In this document: piece by piece, positions 36,089 through 44,692 of the stretch
Numbering within the stretch: the stretch's first letter is position 1
How the letters are laid out: every line of letters starts with the position of its first letter
Assembly (NCBI RefSeq): GCF_000691805.2
Contig: NZ_DF820486.1
Coordinates: 95,959-159,958, forward strand
DNA length: 64,000 bases
Direction: 5' to 3'
From: Weissella oryzae SG25
GTDB lineage: Bacteria; Bacillota; Bacilli; Lactobacillales; Lactobacillaceae
Program-made: the position numbers and the translations under genes
Notes under the pieces: model-generated
Databases searched by the model: none
What the model was told of the DNA's origin: nothing
Seen by the model: only the letters and a program-made list of their open reading frames with translations

Positions 36089-37420
36089 CTACTTAGCAGC
36101 GGCTGCCATAGCAACGGCCCCAATGTAATTAACTGGTTGATCAAAGTTTGGCTGGAAGAAGAAGTCTGCAAAGGCTAATTCGTCAACCGTCATCTGATTT
36201 TGAATTGCCAAAGAAACCACGTTAGCAGCTTGTGAAATATCATGGTGTGACATGAAGGCCGCACCTAATACGCGACGGCTCTGCTTATCCCATGTCAACT
36301 CAACTAATACCTTGTCATTAGTTAGCATAAACTCAGCACGATAGTTCTCTTCAATACTTGTATGCTCAACATCAAGTCCACGTTTAGCCGCAGAAGCTGG
36401 ATTCAACCCAGTTGAAGCCATCGCTGTATCATATAACTCAACAGCTGATGTTGATTGTGTTCCCATATAAGCGACATTCTTGCCGTCAATATTTTTACCA
36501 ACTAGTAATCCTTGGCGAACAGCATTAGTTGCAAGTGGGATATAATCATTAGCTTGTGTTGGATTGTAGTGAATCGTACTTGCATCTCCAGCTGCAAAGA
36601 CACCAGGTACAGATGTTTCCATGTACTTATCAGTAACGATGGCACCATTCTTTAGCATCTCAACTTGACCCTTAAATAGGTCAGTATTTGGCCGGAAGCC
36701 AATTCCAAGAATAGCAATATCACCTTCATACTCGCCCTTAGTTGTCTTAACAATAATTCCATTATCAATTTCTTCAAAACCAGTAATAAATTGATTAAGC
36801 GCAAGTTCTACTCCGTGCTCAACATAACTTCGTTCAATTCGATCAGTAAACTCAGCAGAGAAATTATTAGCCATGACGCGATCAGCACCATCAACCAAAA
36901 CAACTTCCTTACCAGCCAATGACATTTGCTCTGCAAGTTCTGCCCCGATGTAACCAGCACCGATGACAACAACTCGCTTCACACTATCTGCAACTTCTTT
37001 AAGGCGATTAGCATCATTCCAGTTTTTAGCGTAATAGACCTTTTCGCTATCCAACCCAGGCAAATCAGGAATAACTGCTGCTGACCCAGTTGCAACCACC
37101 AACTTGTCAAACTGCTCAGTAATTTCCTCACCTGAAATCAGGTTCCGATAAGTAAGGGTCTTAGTTGCTAAATCAGCAGCCGTAACCACATGCTTCATCT
37201 TCATATTGATTCCCTGCTCAGTCAATGACTCAGGTGACTCATAGAACATGTTCTTTGGATCATTAACATTGTTACCAACCCAAAGCGCAATTCCACATGA
37301 TAAGAATGAAACTGTATCATTCTTTTCAAAAACAGTCACATCATAATCAGGGTGTTCACCCTTAATTGACTTGGCTGCAAAAACACCAGCGTGTGTTGAT
37401 CCAATAACTCCGACCTTCAT
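36089..37420 (-). CDS. nox: water-forming NADH oxidase
   Basis: A 443-residue flavoprotein of the class II pyridine nucleotide-disulfide family. It has the FAD site GVIGSTHAG near residue 4, the redox Cys42 in SFLSCGIALW, the NAD site VVIGAGYIGAELAEQ near 152, and FAAGDAS near 278 for the second FAD contact. The single active cysteine marks four-electron reduction of O2 to water, which regenerates NAD+ in lactic acid bacteria. GGAGG lies upstream of the ATG. An FNR-like box is found in its promoter and a Crp/Fnr regulator gene is adjacent. Confidence 0.93.
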   Translation of the reverse strand: MKVGVIGSTHAGVFAAKSIKGEHPDYDVTVFEKNDTVSFLSCGIALWVGNNVNDPKNMFYESPESLTEQGINMKMKHVVTAADLATKTLTYRNLISGEEITEQFDKLVVATGSAAVIPDLPGLDSEKVYYAKNWNDANRLKEVADSVKRVVVIGAGYIGAELAEQMSLAGKEVVLVDGADRVMANNFSAEFTDRIERSYVEHGVELALNQFITGFEEIDNGIIVKTTKGEYEGDIAILGIGFRPNTDLFKGQVEMLKNGAIVTDKYMETSVPGVFAAGDASTIHYNPTQANDYIPLATNAVRQGLLVGKNIDGKNVAYMGTQSTSAVELYDTAMASTGLNPASAAKRGLDVEHTSIEENYRAEFMLTNDKVLVELTWDKQSRRVLGAAFMSHHDISQAANVVSLAIQNQMTVDELAFADFFFQPNFDQPVNYIGAVAMAAAAK

Positions 37421-37473
37421 GGCAATGCCTCCATATTATTTTCAATTCAATCTTTCTCTCTCTTAACCCTATG

Positions 37474-37522
37474 ACTATATTGTAAGTGGTCTTTTTCACA
37501 ATGTAATTGACATAAATCAATT
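37474..37522 (-). promoter_or_regulatory. nox promoter with FNR-like box
   Basis: A -35 TTGTGA (37496-37501) and a -10 TATAGT (37474-37479), spacer 16 bases. Just upstream, 37507-37520 reads TTGACATAAATCAA, one mismatch from the FNR consensus TTGATnnnnATCAA, within the longer inverted repeat AATTGA-N6-TCAATT. Its centre is about 46 bases before the predicted transcription start, close to a class II activator position. Confidence 0.6.
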
Positions 37523-37751
37523 ATTTATTTTTTTACATTTTAAACAAATTTGTAAACTAACTTATTTTTGGAAACTATTTAGCATAAAGCAGTTAATCGA
37601 CTTATTTATAGTATAGTAAATCATATGTTTCATCAGAACACACTTGATTAAAAAATATTATGCTAAACTTCACATTGGACTTTATTCAGTATATGTGGCC
37701 GTTAAATTAGTAACGAACACTCATACAAGCTTAGTTATCCGCCATTTTTCC
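37523..37751. other. AT-rich intergenic stretch with a distant inverted repeat
   Basis: No gene is seen. TTTAGCATAA (37578-37587) and TTATGCTAAA (37658-37667) are perfect complements 70 bases apart, with TTAATC and GATTAA nested inside. The stretch is very AT-rich, so chance pairing is possible. Confidence 0.4.
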
Positions 37752-37784
37752 AAAAAAAAAGCAGCAATTAAACCTTGCTTGCTC
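37752..37784 (-). terminator. intrinsic terminator after crp/fnr gene
   Basis: AGCA-a-GCAA pairs with TTGC-TGCT on the minus strand and nine T follow. Confidence 0.75.
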
Positions 37785-37803
37785 ACTTTTTAATGAATCA
37801 TTT

Positions 37804-38457
37804 TTAAATCAATAAATCAATTTGGCCTCGATTACCACGCTGTAGCCGTCCTTGCTGCTCTAAAGCAGCTAACCGGCGACTTAAGGTTTCTGGGACGGTC
37901 CCCAAATATGCAGCCAAATCCTTCTTAGAAATTGGTAGTACAAAACTATTTTTCCCAAGTTCCTGTGCTAAATCCAATAAATAGTTCCACAGGCGCTCCT
38001 CAACGGTTTCGGCTAACAACCAAGCCCTTTGCTTGCTAAGCCGAATTAATTTATAGGCCATATTCATACTCAACTGCCGACTCAACTGCGGGTACACATC
38101 CAAAAGGACCACTAAATCATCACGTGCAATTCGTAAAATAGTACTGTCTTTTGTCGCAATTAAACTAGTATCCATTAAGTTTTGGGTTAATACTTCTTCT
38201 TCACCCTCAACATCACCAGCTCTTAAAAAATATAGGGGTTGTTCTCGGCCAGAACTAGTAAGTTGAATCACCTTTAATTCACCGTTGACAATTAAGGTTA
38301 GCGCCGGATAATTGGTAACCATATTCGTAATTTGATCACCTTTATCAAGATGTGTATAGCGGGCAACATTAGCAATCGCCAACAAACCAAGCTCATTAAT
38401 TCCTTGAAAAAGAGCAAACCCACTTAGTTGGGTAATCTTATTTTGGTCTAACATCAT
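37804..38457 (-). CDS. Crp/Fnr family regulator without cysteines
   Basis: A 217-residue regulator with an N-terminal cyclic-nucleotide-binding-like beta barrel (about 20-130), a dimer helix (about 130-160) and a C-terminal winged helix. The recognition helix reads VPETLSRRL, matching the E..SR pattern of FNR (VETISRLL) rather than the RE..GR of CRP, so a TTGAT-type half-site is expected. There is no cysteine anywhere, so it cannot hold an Fe-S cluster or a thiol switch. It lies just upstream of nox, whose promoter has such a site. GGAGG precedes the ATG. Confidence 0.85.
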   Translation of the reverse strand: MMLDQNKITQLSGFALFQGINELGLLAIANVARYTHLDKGDQITNMVTNYPALTLIVNGELKVIQLTSSGREQPLYFLRAGDVEGEEEVLTQNLMDTSLIATKDSTILRIARDDLVVLLDVYPQLSRQLSMNMAYKLIRLSKQRAWLLAETVEERLWNYLLDLAQELGKNSFVLPISKKDLAAYLGTVPETLSRRLAALEQQGRLQRGNRGQIDLLI

Positions 38458-38520
38458 GCACTCCTCCCCATCTGCTATATTTTACCATTTTTATTAAGCT
38501 TTCGTTGCCTGAGCTGACAC

Positions 38521-38560
38521 AAAAAAAGTTGATGTACAACAAAGTGTGTCCATCAACTTA
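38521..38560 (-). terminator. intrinsic terminator after ndk
   Basis: AAGTTGATG and CATCAACTT pair around a 16-base loop, with a seven-T run on the minus strand. Confidence 0.8.
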
Positions 38561-38574
38561 GCTATTTAAATATC

Positions 38575-38997
38575 TTAATCTATGTCACCAAACCAAATTT
38601 TTATTTCTCGTTCAGCATTTTCAACACAATCGGAACTGTGCACAACATTTTCAATGCCGTCACCAGAAAGTTCTTTAGCTAAATCACCGCGAATTGTGCC
38701 TGGGAGCGCTTCAGTCGGATTAGTTACCCCGGCCATTGTTCGAAAAGCTTTAATTACATTCACACCAGATACCACTAGCGCGACTAAGGGTGAACGCTCC
38801 ATATAAGCAACCAAAGTTGGGAAATATGGCTTATCTACCTTATCTGAATAATGCTGGGCAAGTTGTTCATCAGTCGCCTGAACCATTTTTAAGGCCTCAA
38901 TCTCATAGCCTCGACGCTCAAGACGACTAAGTACCTCACCAATATGCCCATACTCAACACCATCAGGCTTAACTAAAATTAATGTTCTTTCTAGCAT
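38575..38997 (-). CDS. ndk: nucleoside diphosphate kinase
   Basis: A 140-residue enzyme that transfers phosphate from NTPs to NDPs through a phosphohistidine. It has LVKPDGVEYGHIGEVLSR at the N-terminus and the active-site His in ENVVHSSD near residue 120 (family usually NxxHGSD). The length is typical of bacterial Ndk. A short stand-alone transcription unit with its own terminator. Confidence 0.93.
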   Translation of the reverse strand: MLERTLILVKPDGVEYGHIGEVLSRLERRGYEIEALKMVQATDEQLAQHYSDKVDKPYFPTLVAYMERSPLVALVVSGVNVIKAFRTMAGVTNPTEALPGTIRGDLAKELSGDGIENVVHSSDCVENAEREIKIWFGDID

Positions 38998-39076
38998 AAT
39001 ACCACCCTCGAAAATTAATGAAATCGCTTACAGTAATATTGTAAACGATTCATTCGGCTTTGCCTAGGGTTGAGTA

Positions 39077-39871
39077 TTATTTACGACCAAACAATGCATG
39101 AAAAAAACGTGAAAGCGGTGAACGCTTCTTATGATTTTGTTTTCTAGATCGTTCCATTTTCTCTTCTTGCATATTATGGTTGTCGCGACGAGCTTGACGA
39201 GCAATTACTCGTGCAGCAGCCATTTCCTCTTCATCAACAACTGGTTCAACTGCTACTGGCTGTGTGTCTTGTCCAACCAAGCTTGGCTGTGATGCTTGAC
39301 TAACATAAGCTGCAATAATTTCATCAGTTAAAATTGGGACTGTTGTCGTTTCGGTAGTAACCCCAACGGTAATGTCACCAACACCCTGTTCACCAGTAAT
39401 TGGATTAGTTGCAATCACATGTAACATGTTGGCTGTCACATTATCGGGAACTTCAATTTCAAATTCGTTATTTTGGTCTGGCACAATATAAATTGGCTCT
39501 TTTTTTTCAGCAATCCATAAAACAATCTCAAGTTTTGCTTGATTAACACTACCTTCTAAAAAGCGACGACCACCCCGGGTAGCCAACACCCCAGTTACCA
39601 CTGGGGTAGGCGCTTTAATCTCAGTCTCAACAATTGACAAAGAATCACTATTTTCTGGCAAAACAGCTGTTACTTTTACCATTCCCTGTGTTATGTGGGC
39701 TGGTACCGGAACCAAAAAATCACCGGTTCCATCAACATTAACGTTAATTTTTTGATCATTTGGTAAAGTTACCCTAACAATTGCATGATAGGGTGAAACA
39801 TGGCCTAAAATTGTTGTGCCACGACTATTTGTTAACGCTGACGCCACTAAGGCGATATTTTCATTACTCAT
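39077..39871 (-). CDS. hypothetical protein with two Ig-like repeats and a basic tail
   Basis: A 264-residue protein of unknown function. Residues about 15-85 and 95-165 are two related beta-rich repeats of bacterial Ig-like type; both have a V-P motif near the end of the third strand (VPVPAHITQGMVKV and VPDNVTANMLHVI). A linker rich in Pro, Val and acidic residues follows, then a strongly basic C-terminus of about 40 residues ending RFFHALFGRK. There is no signal peptide, anchor or membrane segment, which is unusual for Ig-like repeats. It stands alone between ndk and an ABC transporter. Confidence 0.6.
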   Translation of the reverse strand: MSNENIALVASALTNSRGTTILGHVSPYHAIVRVTLPNDQKINVNVDGTGDFLVPVPAHITQGMVKVTAVLPENSDSLSIVETEIKAPTPVVTGVLATRGGRRFLEGSVNQAKLEIVLWIAEKKEPIYIVPDQNNEFEIEVPDNVTANMLHVIATNPITGEQGVGDITVGVTTETTTVPILTDEIIAAYVSQASQPSLVGQDTQPVAVEPVVDEEEMAAARVIARQARRDNHNMQEEKMERSRKQNHKKRSPLSRFFHALFGRK

Positions 39872-39920
39872 ACGCGGTCTCCATCTATTTTCTACTTATT
39901 TCATTGTAGCCTTTCTAAGA

Positions 39921-39958
39921 AAAAAATCCTAATCAGCAAGTGGCTGATTAGGATTTTT
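39921..39958 (-). terminator. intrinsic terminator after MacB-type ABC operon
   Basis: ATCCTAATCAGC and GCTGATTAGGAT pair around a five-base loop, with TTTTTT on the minus strand. Confidence 0.88.
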
Positions 39959-39987
39959 GCTAAACTATTTAGACAAACTTATGACTT

Positions 39988-40653
39988 TTAGGCTTTGACC
40001 TGAGTAAACCGCTGTTTTTCTAACAGAATTTTTTTATCAGCTTTCAGCGCTAAGGCTTGATCATGCGTAATCAAAATAACAGTTTTACCATGTTGATGGG
40101 CCAAATTCTGAAAGAGTTCAATGATTTTCAAAGAATTATCATGATCTAAATTACCAGTGGCCTCATCGGCTAGCACAATTGGTGCATCCACTGCCAAGGA
40201 CCGGGCAATCGCCACCCGTTGTTGCTCACCACCAGAAAGTTTTTGTACACTTTTAACCGCTTTTTGCTCATCAATCCCCACTTGGGCTAAAACATCGAAT
40301 ATATATGCTTTATCTTTTGCCCGGCTTGATTGTGTAATTGCGAGTGCCGTTGCTAGGTTTTGGTAGGCTGACATGGTTGTTAATAAGTTGTAGGCTTGAA
40401 AGATTGTTGATACTTCATGCCTTCGATAAGCTGTCAAGCCAATTTGCTCAATTGCTTTACCATTAACCGCAATCTCACCGGTGGCAGGTAAGTCAAGGCC
40501 CGCTAAGAAGGACAATAAAGTTGTCTTACCAGAACCAGATTCTCCCACAATTGCATAAAATTTGCCATCTTCAAAGGTTAGATTTACATCCCGATATAAC
40601 GCTTCATCAGGATTAGTATACCAGTGACTTAAATTTTTAACTGTCAATGTCAT
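39988..40653 (-). CDS. LolD/MacB-type ABC transporter ATP-binding protein
   Basis: A 221-residue ABC ATPase of the MacB/LolD/FtsE group. It has GESGSGKTTLLSFLAGL near residue 37, LSGGEQQRVAIARSLA near 140, Walker B VLADEATGNLD, and ITHD. It partners with the permease gene 14 bases upstream. The group powers mechanotransmission rather than classic transport, often in bacteriocin or antibiotic defence; the role here is unknown. Confidence 0.88.
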   Translation of the reverse strand: MTLTVKNLSHWYTNPDEALYRDVNLTFEDGKFYAIVGESGSGKTTLLSFLAGLDLPATGEIAVNGKAIEQIGLTAYRRHEVSTIFQAYNLLTTMSAYQNLATALAITQSSRAKDKAYIFDVLAQVGIDEQKAVKSVQKLSGGEQQRVAIARSLAVDAPIVLADEATGNLDHDNSLKIIELFQNLAHQHGKTVILITHDQALALKADKKILLEKQRFTQVKA

Positions 40654-40667
40654 TAAAAACTTCCTCC

Positions 40668-42104
40668 TTAATCATCCTGCAATATTTTCTTTGGTTGTAA
40701 GCGTAAGATCGTTGAGCTAGCTCCCGCGACCGACAAGACCGCAATCAGTAATGCTACACCACCTAATTCTAAAATAGTTCCTGGTGTGATTACCGTTTGT
40801 AAGCTTTGCTTATTAGCTAGGCTGCCACTAATTTGATGGTTATTAAAGCCCTGTCGACCACCGGCTTGCATATTGCCAGGAACTGCTCCAGCACCATTTG
40901 TACCCGTCTGATTATTCTGAGCTGCGCTAATCGATTGATTAACTAATTGCTTACCAACAACGCCACTCATTGCTTGTCCAGAAGCAGTCGCAATCCCTAA
41001 GCCAATTGCAAGAATTACAATCAATTCGACAAAATATTGACCTAAAATCTTAATTTTACTTTCACCAAGTGCGACTAAGATTCCACTCTCGTGACGCCGC
41101 TCGCGAGTCATTAAGATGATGATTAAGCCCAAAATCAAAGCGCCAGCAACTGTCACAACCCAAACAATTTTATTTGCATAACTAGCCACGGTCTGCATTT
41201 GCTTAGCTGTCTGCTCATAGGCGGTACTATCAGAAGTTAGTTGCATCTGCTTAGTATTAATGTCCTTCGTAGCGGCCTTAACGAATGCTTGGGTCTTAGA
41301 TGAATCGGCCATCGTGAAGCTAACGTTTGAGACTTGGTCTGGTGTATTTTTAACGGTATTTACCATTGTATAGTTAGTATAAATTGTATTAGCTGGGTCC
41401 CGGAAACTATCAGCACTATCGCTAGTAGTATCAGCGTAAATACCAACCACCTTAAGCTTATAAGTGCTAGTATCATCACTATCATTAGTGTATTTAACCG
41501 TCACGGTTGAACCCACTTTCAAATTATTACTCTTAGCTAATTCTTGTGAAATCACAGCATTATTAGAATTTTTGTCACTCGTTTCAATTCCCCGGCCATT
41601 TTTAATTTTATTGCTACCGCTAGTAAAATCACTGTTGCCAGCCGTTGTGCTAACACCAGACAAACTGATTGCAGCGTTGTCATTGTTAAACTGACCACCT
41701 TGACCACTATTATCACTGGTAATAGCTGAAAAGCCACTCGCTGCAACCTGGGCGGTATTAGTAATGTTATACGAAGCCACATTGGATAGCTGAGCAATCT
41801 TTTCAACCGCACTTAAGCTAGTTGTGTACTCAGTCATCTTAGGCCGATTACTACCTGAATTACTTGACGACGATACCGACGACATCTCAGATTGCATGGC
41901 TTTAAAAGCGGCCTCCCGATTAGTTGATAAGGTCACAGTCGAACCAACTGAGTTAGTTGCCGTCTTAGCAGCCTGCAATGCTGCGTTTTGAATAATTAAG
42001 CCAGTCATTACAAAGAGCAAAATAACAGCGGCGGTAACGATTAATAAAAGTGTTCGCCCTTTTTTTGCCCATAGAGTAATGCCTGCACGTTTGATAAAGT
42101 TCAT
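40668..42104 (-). CDS. MacB/FtsX-like ABC transporter permease
   Basis: A 478-residue permease with one N-terminal membrane helix (about 14-35), a large extracellular domain (about 40-310) rich in Ser, Asn and Thr, and three C-terminal helices (near 313-335, 357-378 and 443-465), the four-helix topology of MacB permeases. The segment between the second and third of these (about 385-440) is Asn/Gln/Gly-rich and low in complexity. First gene of the two-gene unit. Confidence 0.85.
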   Translation of the reverse strand: MNFIKRAGITLWAKKGRTLLLIVTAAVILLFVMTGLIIQNAALQAAKTATNSVGSTVTLSTNREAAFKAMQSEMSSVSSSSNSGSNRPKMTEYTTSLSAVEKIAQLSNVASYNITNTAQVAASGFSAITSDNSGQGGQFNNDNAAISLSGVSTTAGNSDFTSGSNKIKNGRGIETSDKNSNNAVISQELAKSNNLKVGSTVTVKYTNDSDDTSTYKLKVVGIYADTTSDSADSFRDPANTIYTNYTMVNTVKNTPDQVSNVSFTMADSSKTQAFVKAATKDINTKQMQLTSDSTAYEQTAKQMQTVASYANKIVWVVTVAGALILGLIIILMTRERRHESGILVALGESKIKILGQYFVELIVILAIGLGIATASGQAMSGVVGKQLVNQSISAAQNNQTGTNGAGAVPGNMQAGGRQGFNNHQISGSLANKQSLQTVITPGTILELGGVALLIAVLSVAGASSTILRLQPKKILQDD

Positions 42105-42208
42105 TCACTTCACCTGGCTTTCTATGAATTTATATCTTGTATAAACAATATCGCTAGAACCTTTGTCGGTACTTAATAGAAGCTTACCGATTACTTAAGT
42201 TACTTTTC

Positions 42209-42239
42209 AAAAAAAATAAGCAAGGCCAAAGCCTTGCTC
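42209..42239 (-). terminator. intrinsic terminator after uspA
   Basis: AGCAAGGC and GCCTTGCT pair around CAAA, followed by a run of T on the minus strand. Confidence 0.85.
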
Positions 42240-42260
42240 ATCAAGATAAATTTATATTAA

Positions 42261-42710
42261 TTATTTAGCACGTACAATCAAAGTATCAATCTTAGATGTC
42301 CGGGTTACATACTCAGTTACCGAACCGATTAGTAATCGCTCAATGGCATTTAACCCCGTTGCACCAATTACAATCAAATCTGCGCCAAACTTCTCTGGAG
42401 CTTGGTGAGCAATTACATCTTTAGGTGAACCATACTCAATTGAATAATCAACGTTTACCAAACCCTCTTGCTTAGCGTCTTCTAGATAGGCTTGCAGAGT
42501 CTTTTCAGCTGTTGCTGAAACTTGTTCAACCATCGTTGTCCGGAAATCAGCGACATTTTGGAAGGCCCGCGTGTCGATGACATGCAAAATATGCAATGAT
42601 GCTCCGTCACCATTTCGCTTAACAACTGAAATTGCCTTTCGTAACGCAGCTTCAGCTTCCTTAGAACCGTCAACTGGTACTAAAACGTCCTTGTAGTTCA
42701 ACTCATCCAT
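42261..42710 (-). CDS. uspA: universal stress protein (UspA family)
   Basis: A 149-residue single-domain UspA-fold protein. VLVPVDGSKEAEAALRKA lies at the N-terminus and the ATP-binding motif GATGLNAIERLLIGSVTEYV near residue 120 fits G2xG9xG(S/T), so nucleotide binding is likely. The ATG at 42710 has AGGAGG seven bases upstream. It follows a small membrane protein gene and, before it, a 6S-like RNA; this order is typical in lactic acid bacteria. Confidence 0.9.
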   Translation of the reverse strand: MDELNYKDVLVPVDGSKEAEAALRKAISVVKRNGDGASLHILHVIDTRAFQNVADFRTTMVEQVSATAEKTLQAYLEDAKQEGLVNVDYSIEYGSPKDVIAHQAPEKFGADLIVIGATGLNAIERLLIGSVTEYVTRTSKIDTLIVRAK

Positions 42711-42819
42711 AATCAAGCCTCCTAAAATCGTTCTTATATAATATAAGTTAATTATACAACTGATTCATACTTTCCAAAAGGAAGTTTCAGCGATGCTTTC
42801 ATGAATTTTTTATGATAGC

Positions 42820-43101
42820 CTATTTAAACATCCGTTGACTAATTGAAACTGCCATGGCGGTTGTCAATAGCGTACCAACAATTACAAAGAGCGTCGTTGG
42901 TAGTGGGGCATCTCTATAAATTGCACTTGAAACTAAGATTGCCAATGCCGTTAGTAATAACAAACTACCGTAAATACTTGGGACTAAGCCTAATTTTTCG
43001 GCTGATAAGCCAAATAAATTATGGCGATGGCGCAATAGATAAACCGCCAAAATCAAAATAATGCAGGCAAAGAGCCCAAAAACAAAAACAATCATCATCA
43101 A
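42820..43101 (-). CDS. small membrane protein upstream of usp
   Basis: A 93-residue hydrophobic protein with three predicted helices (about 3-24, 43-61 and 66-86) and a basic loop, HRHNLFGLSAEKLG, between the first two. No known family motif is seen. GGAG precedes three consecutive ATG codons; the first is used here. It lies between the 6S-like RNA and uspA, in the position of the hypothetical gene reported with Lacto-usp RNAs. Confidence 0.65.
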   Translation of the reverse strand: MMMIVFVFGLFACIILILAVYLLRHRHNLFGLSAEKLGLVPSIYGSLLLLTALAILVSSAIYRDAPLPTTLFVIVGTLLTTAMAVSISQRMFK

Positions 43102-43124
43102 TCTCCTTAATCTGCAAAAGAAAA

Positions 43125-43346
43125 CCTCACGATAGGCTTAACCTATCGTGAGGTACGAACACTTGCTTAACGCCGTTGGTTTTTCAACAAAAATGGCTCC
43201 AAGTTTATGGACGTGGGTAATTAAGCTGATTCTCACTCATACTAGTAACCTAGTGTATCTGCAAGAACCACCCGCCCTCCCCTAGAAGTTGGTTGTAAAG
43301 CATTTATTGTATAGGTGAAATTCTCGTACGTTCAAGTAATTCGTCT
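43125..43346 (-). ncRNA. ssrS: 6S-like RNA (Lacto-usp motif candidate)
   Basis: A gene-free stretch of about 220 bases has its own promoter, a perfect TATAAT at 43353-43358 on the minus strand, and ends in a strong terminator, CCTCACGATAGG paired with CCTATCGTGAGG and a T-rich tail. GTACGA near the 5' end can pair with TCGTAC just before the terminator, and TGCTT with AAGCA inside that. The order rarA, RNA, small hypothetical gene, usp is the setting I recall for Lacto-usp RNA, proposed to be the 6S RNA of lactic acid bacteria. The exact 5' end is estimated. The call rests on context more than on fold. Confidence 0.65.
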
Positions 43347-43391
43347 GAGATAATTATACACGTTTTTAGTGTAAATTATAAGCATTAGGCC

Positions 43392-44681
43392 TTACTTTTT
43401 ACGTAACCCTGCCTGCTGTCCCTGATGTAATTTTTGATAACGTTCGAGGTAAGCTGACTCAACTTTTGAATTTCCCTTTGCTTGCCAATATTGTCGATCT
43501 TTGATTCGATCTGGCAAGTATTGTTGGGCAACCCAATCACCCTGATAATCGTGTGGGTAAATATAGTCAACGCCATGATTAAGCTTAGCGGCACCTTTAT
43601 AGTGTGCATCCTTTAAATGATCTGGAATTACCCCTGCTTTGCCTTGCCGAATATCGGCCAAGGCTGCGTCAATTGCTAAGTAAGCCGAATTTGATTTTGG
43701 TGATAAAGCTAATTCGATTACTGCATTAGCTAAAGGAATCCGGGCTTCTGGAAAGCCCAAGCGCTCGGCAGCTTGAATCGCGGTAATTGCGCGGGCTGCT
43801 GCCGCAGGATTAGCTAAACCAATATCTTCATAAGCAATTACGGATAACCGTCGCATAATGCTTGGCAAGTCGCCGGCTTCAATTAGGCGTGCAAGGTAAT
43901 GCAAGGCGGCATCTGTATCCGAACCCCGAATCGACTTTTGTAAGGCTGAAACAACATCATAATGCCCGTCTCCATCTTTATCAGCCGTCAACGCCTTTTG
44001 CTGTACGGTTTCTTCAATAATTGGTAAATCAATCTTAATTTTGCCATCACTATCTGCTGGTGTTGATCTAACCGCTAACTCCAAACCATTTAGTGCTGAA
44101 CGCAAATCACCATTAGTTGCATAAACCAATTGATTCATTGCCGCAGGTGCTAAATCAACTTGATAGCTACCCAAGCCCCGCTTTTCATCAGTTAAAGCCC
44201 GCTGAATTGCTAACTTCACCTCATCCTCAGCAAGGGGTTTTACTTCAAAAATCTGTGCTCGGGATCTAATCGCCGGATTAATTGTGATATAGGGATTCTC
44301 AGTTGTCGCCCCAATCAAGACAATCGCGCCTGATTCGAGATGAGGCAATAAAAAGTCTTGTTTAGTTTTATCCAGACGATGAATTTCATCTAACAAAAGG
44401 ACCACGGTCCCCGACATCTTTGCTTCAAGGGCAATTTGCTGTAACTCTTTTTTCCCATCAGTAGCAGCATTTAGCATACGAAAGGCATATTTAGTCGAAC
44501 CAGCAATTGCAGAAGCAATTGATGTTTTTCCGGTCCCAGGTGGGCCATACAAAATCATTGATGAAAGCATCTTTGCTTCCACCATCCGCCAAATTATCTT
44601 GCCTGGGCCAACTAAGTGTTGCTGTCCAACAATCTCATCAATATTAGTTGGCCGCATGCGATATGCTAAAGGTTGCTGCAT
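43392..44681 (-). CDS. rarA: replication-associated recombination protein A (RarA/MgsA)
   Basis: A 429-residue AAA+ ATPase acting at stalled replication forks. The N-terminus RPTNIDEIVGQQHLVGPG is typical. It has Walker A GPPGTGKTS near residue 46, Walker B LLLDEIHRLD near 95, sensor-1 GATTENP, and the C-terminal tetramerisation domain with RGSDTDAALHYLARLIEAGD and LPDHLKDAHYKGA. Length is normal. It lies upstream of the 6S-like RNA. Confidence 0.94.
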   Translation of the reverse strand: MQQPLAYRMRPTNIDEIVGQQHLVGPGKIIWRMVEAKMLSSMILYGPPGTGKTSIASAIAGSTKYAFRMLNAATDGKKELQQIALEAKMSGTVVLLLDEIHRLDKTKQDFLLPHLESGAIVLIGATTENPYITINPAIRSRAQIFEVKPLAEDEVKLAIQRALTDEKRGLGSYQVDLAPAAMNQLVYATNGDLRSALNGLELAVRSTPADSDGKIKIDLPIIEETVQQKALTADKDGDGHYDVVSALQKSIRGSDTDAALHYLARLIEAGDLPSIMRRLSVIAYEDIGLANPAAAARAITAIQAAERLGFPEARIPLANAVIELALSPKSNSAYLAIDAALADIRQGKAGVIPDHLKDAHYKGAAKLNHGVDYIYPHDYQGDWVAQQYLPDRIKDRQYWQAKGNSKVESAYLERYQKLHQGQQAGLRKK

Positions 44682-44692
44682 CCTATCCCCTT

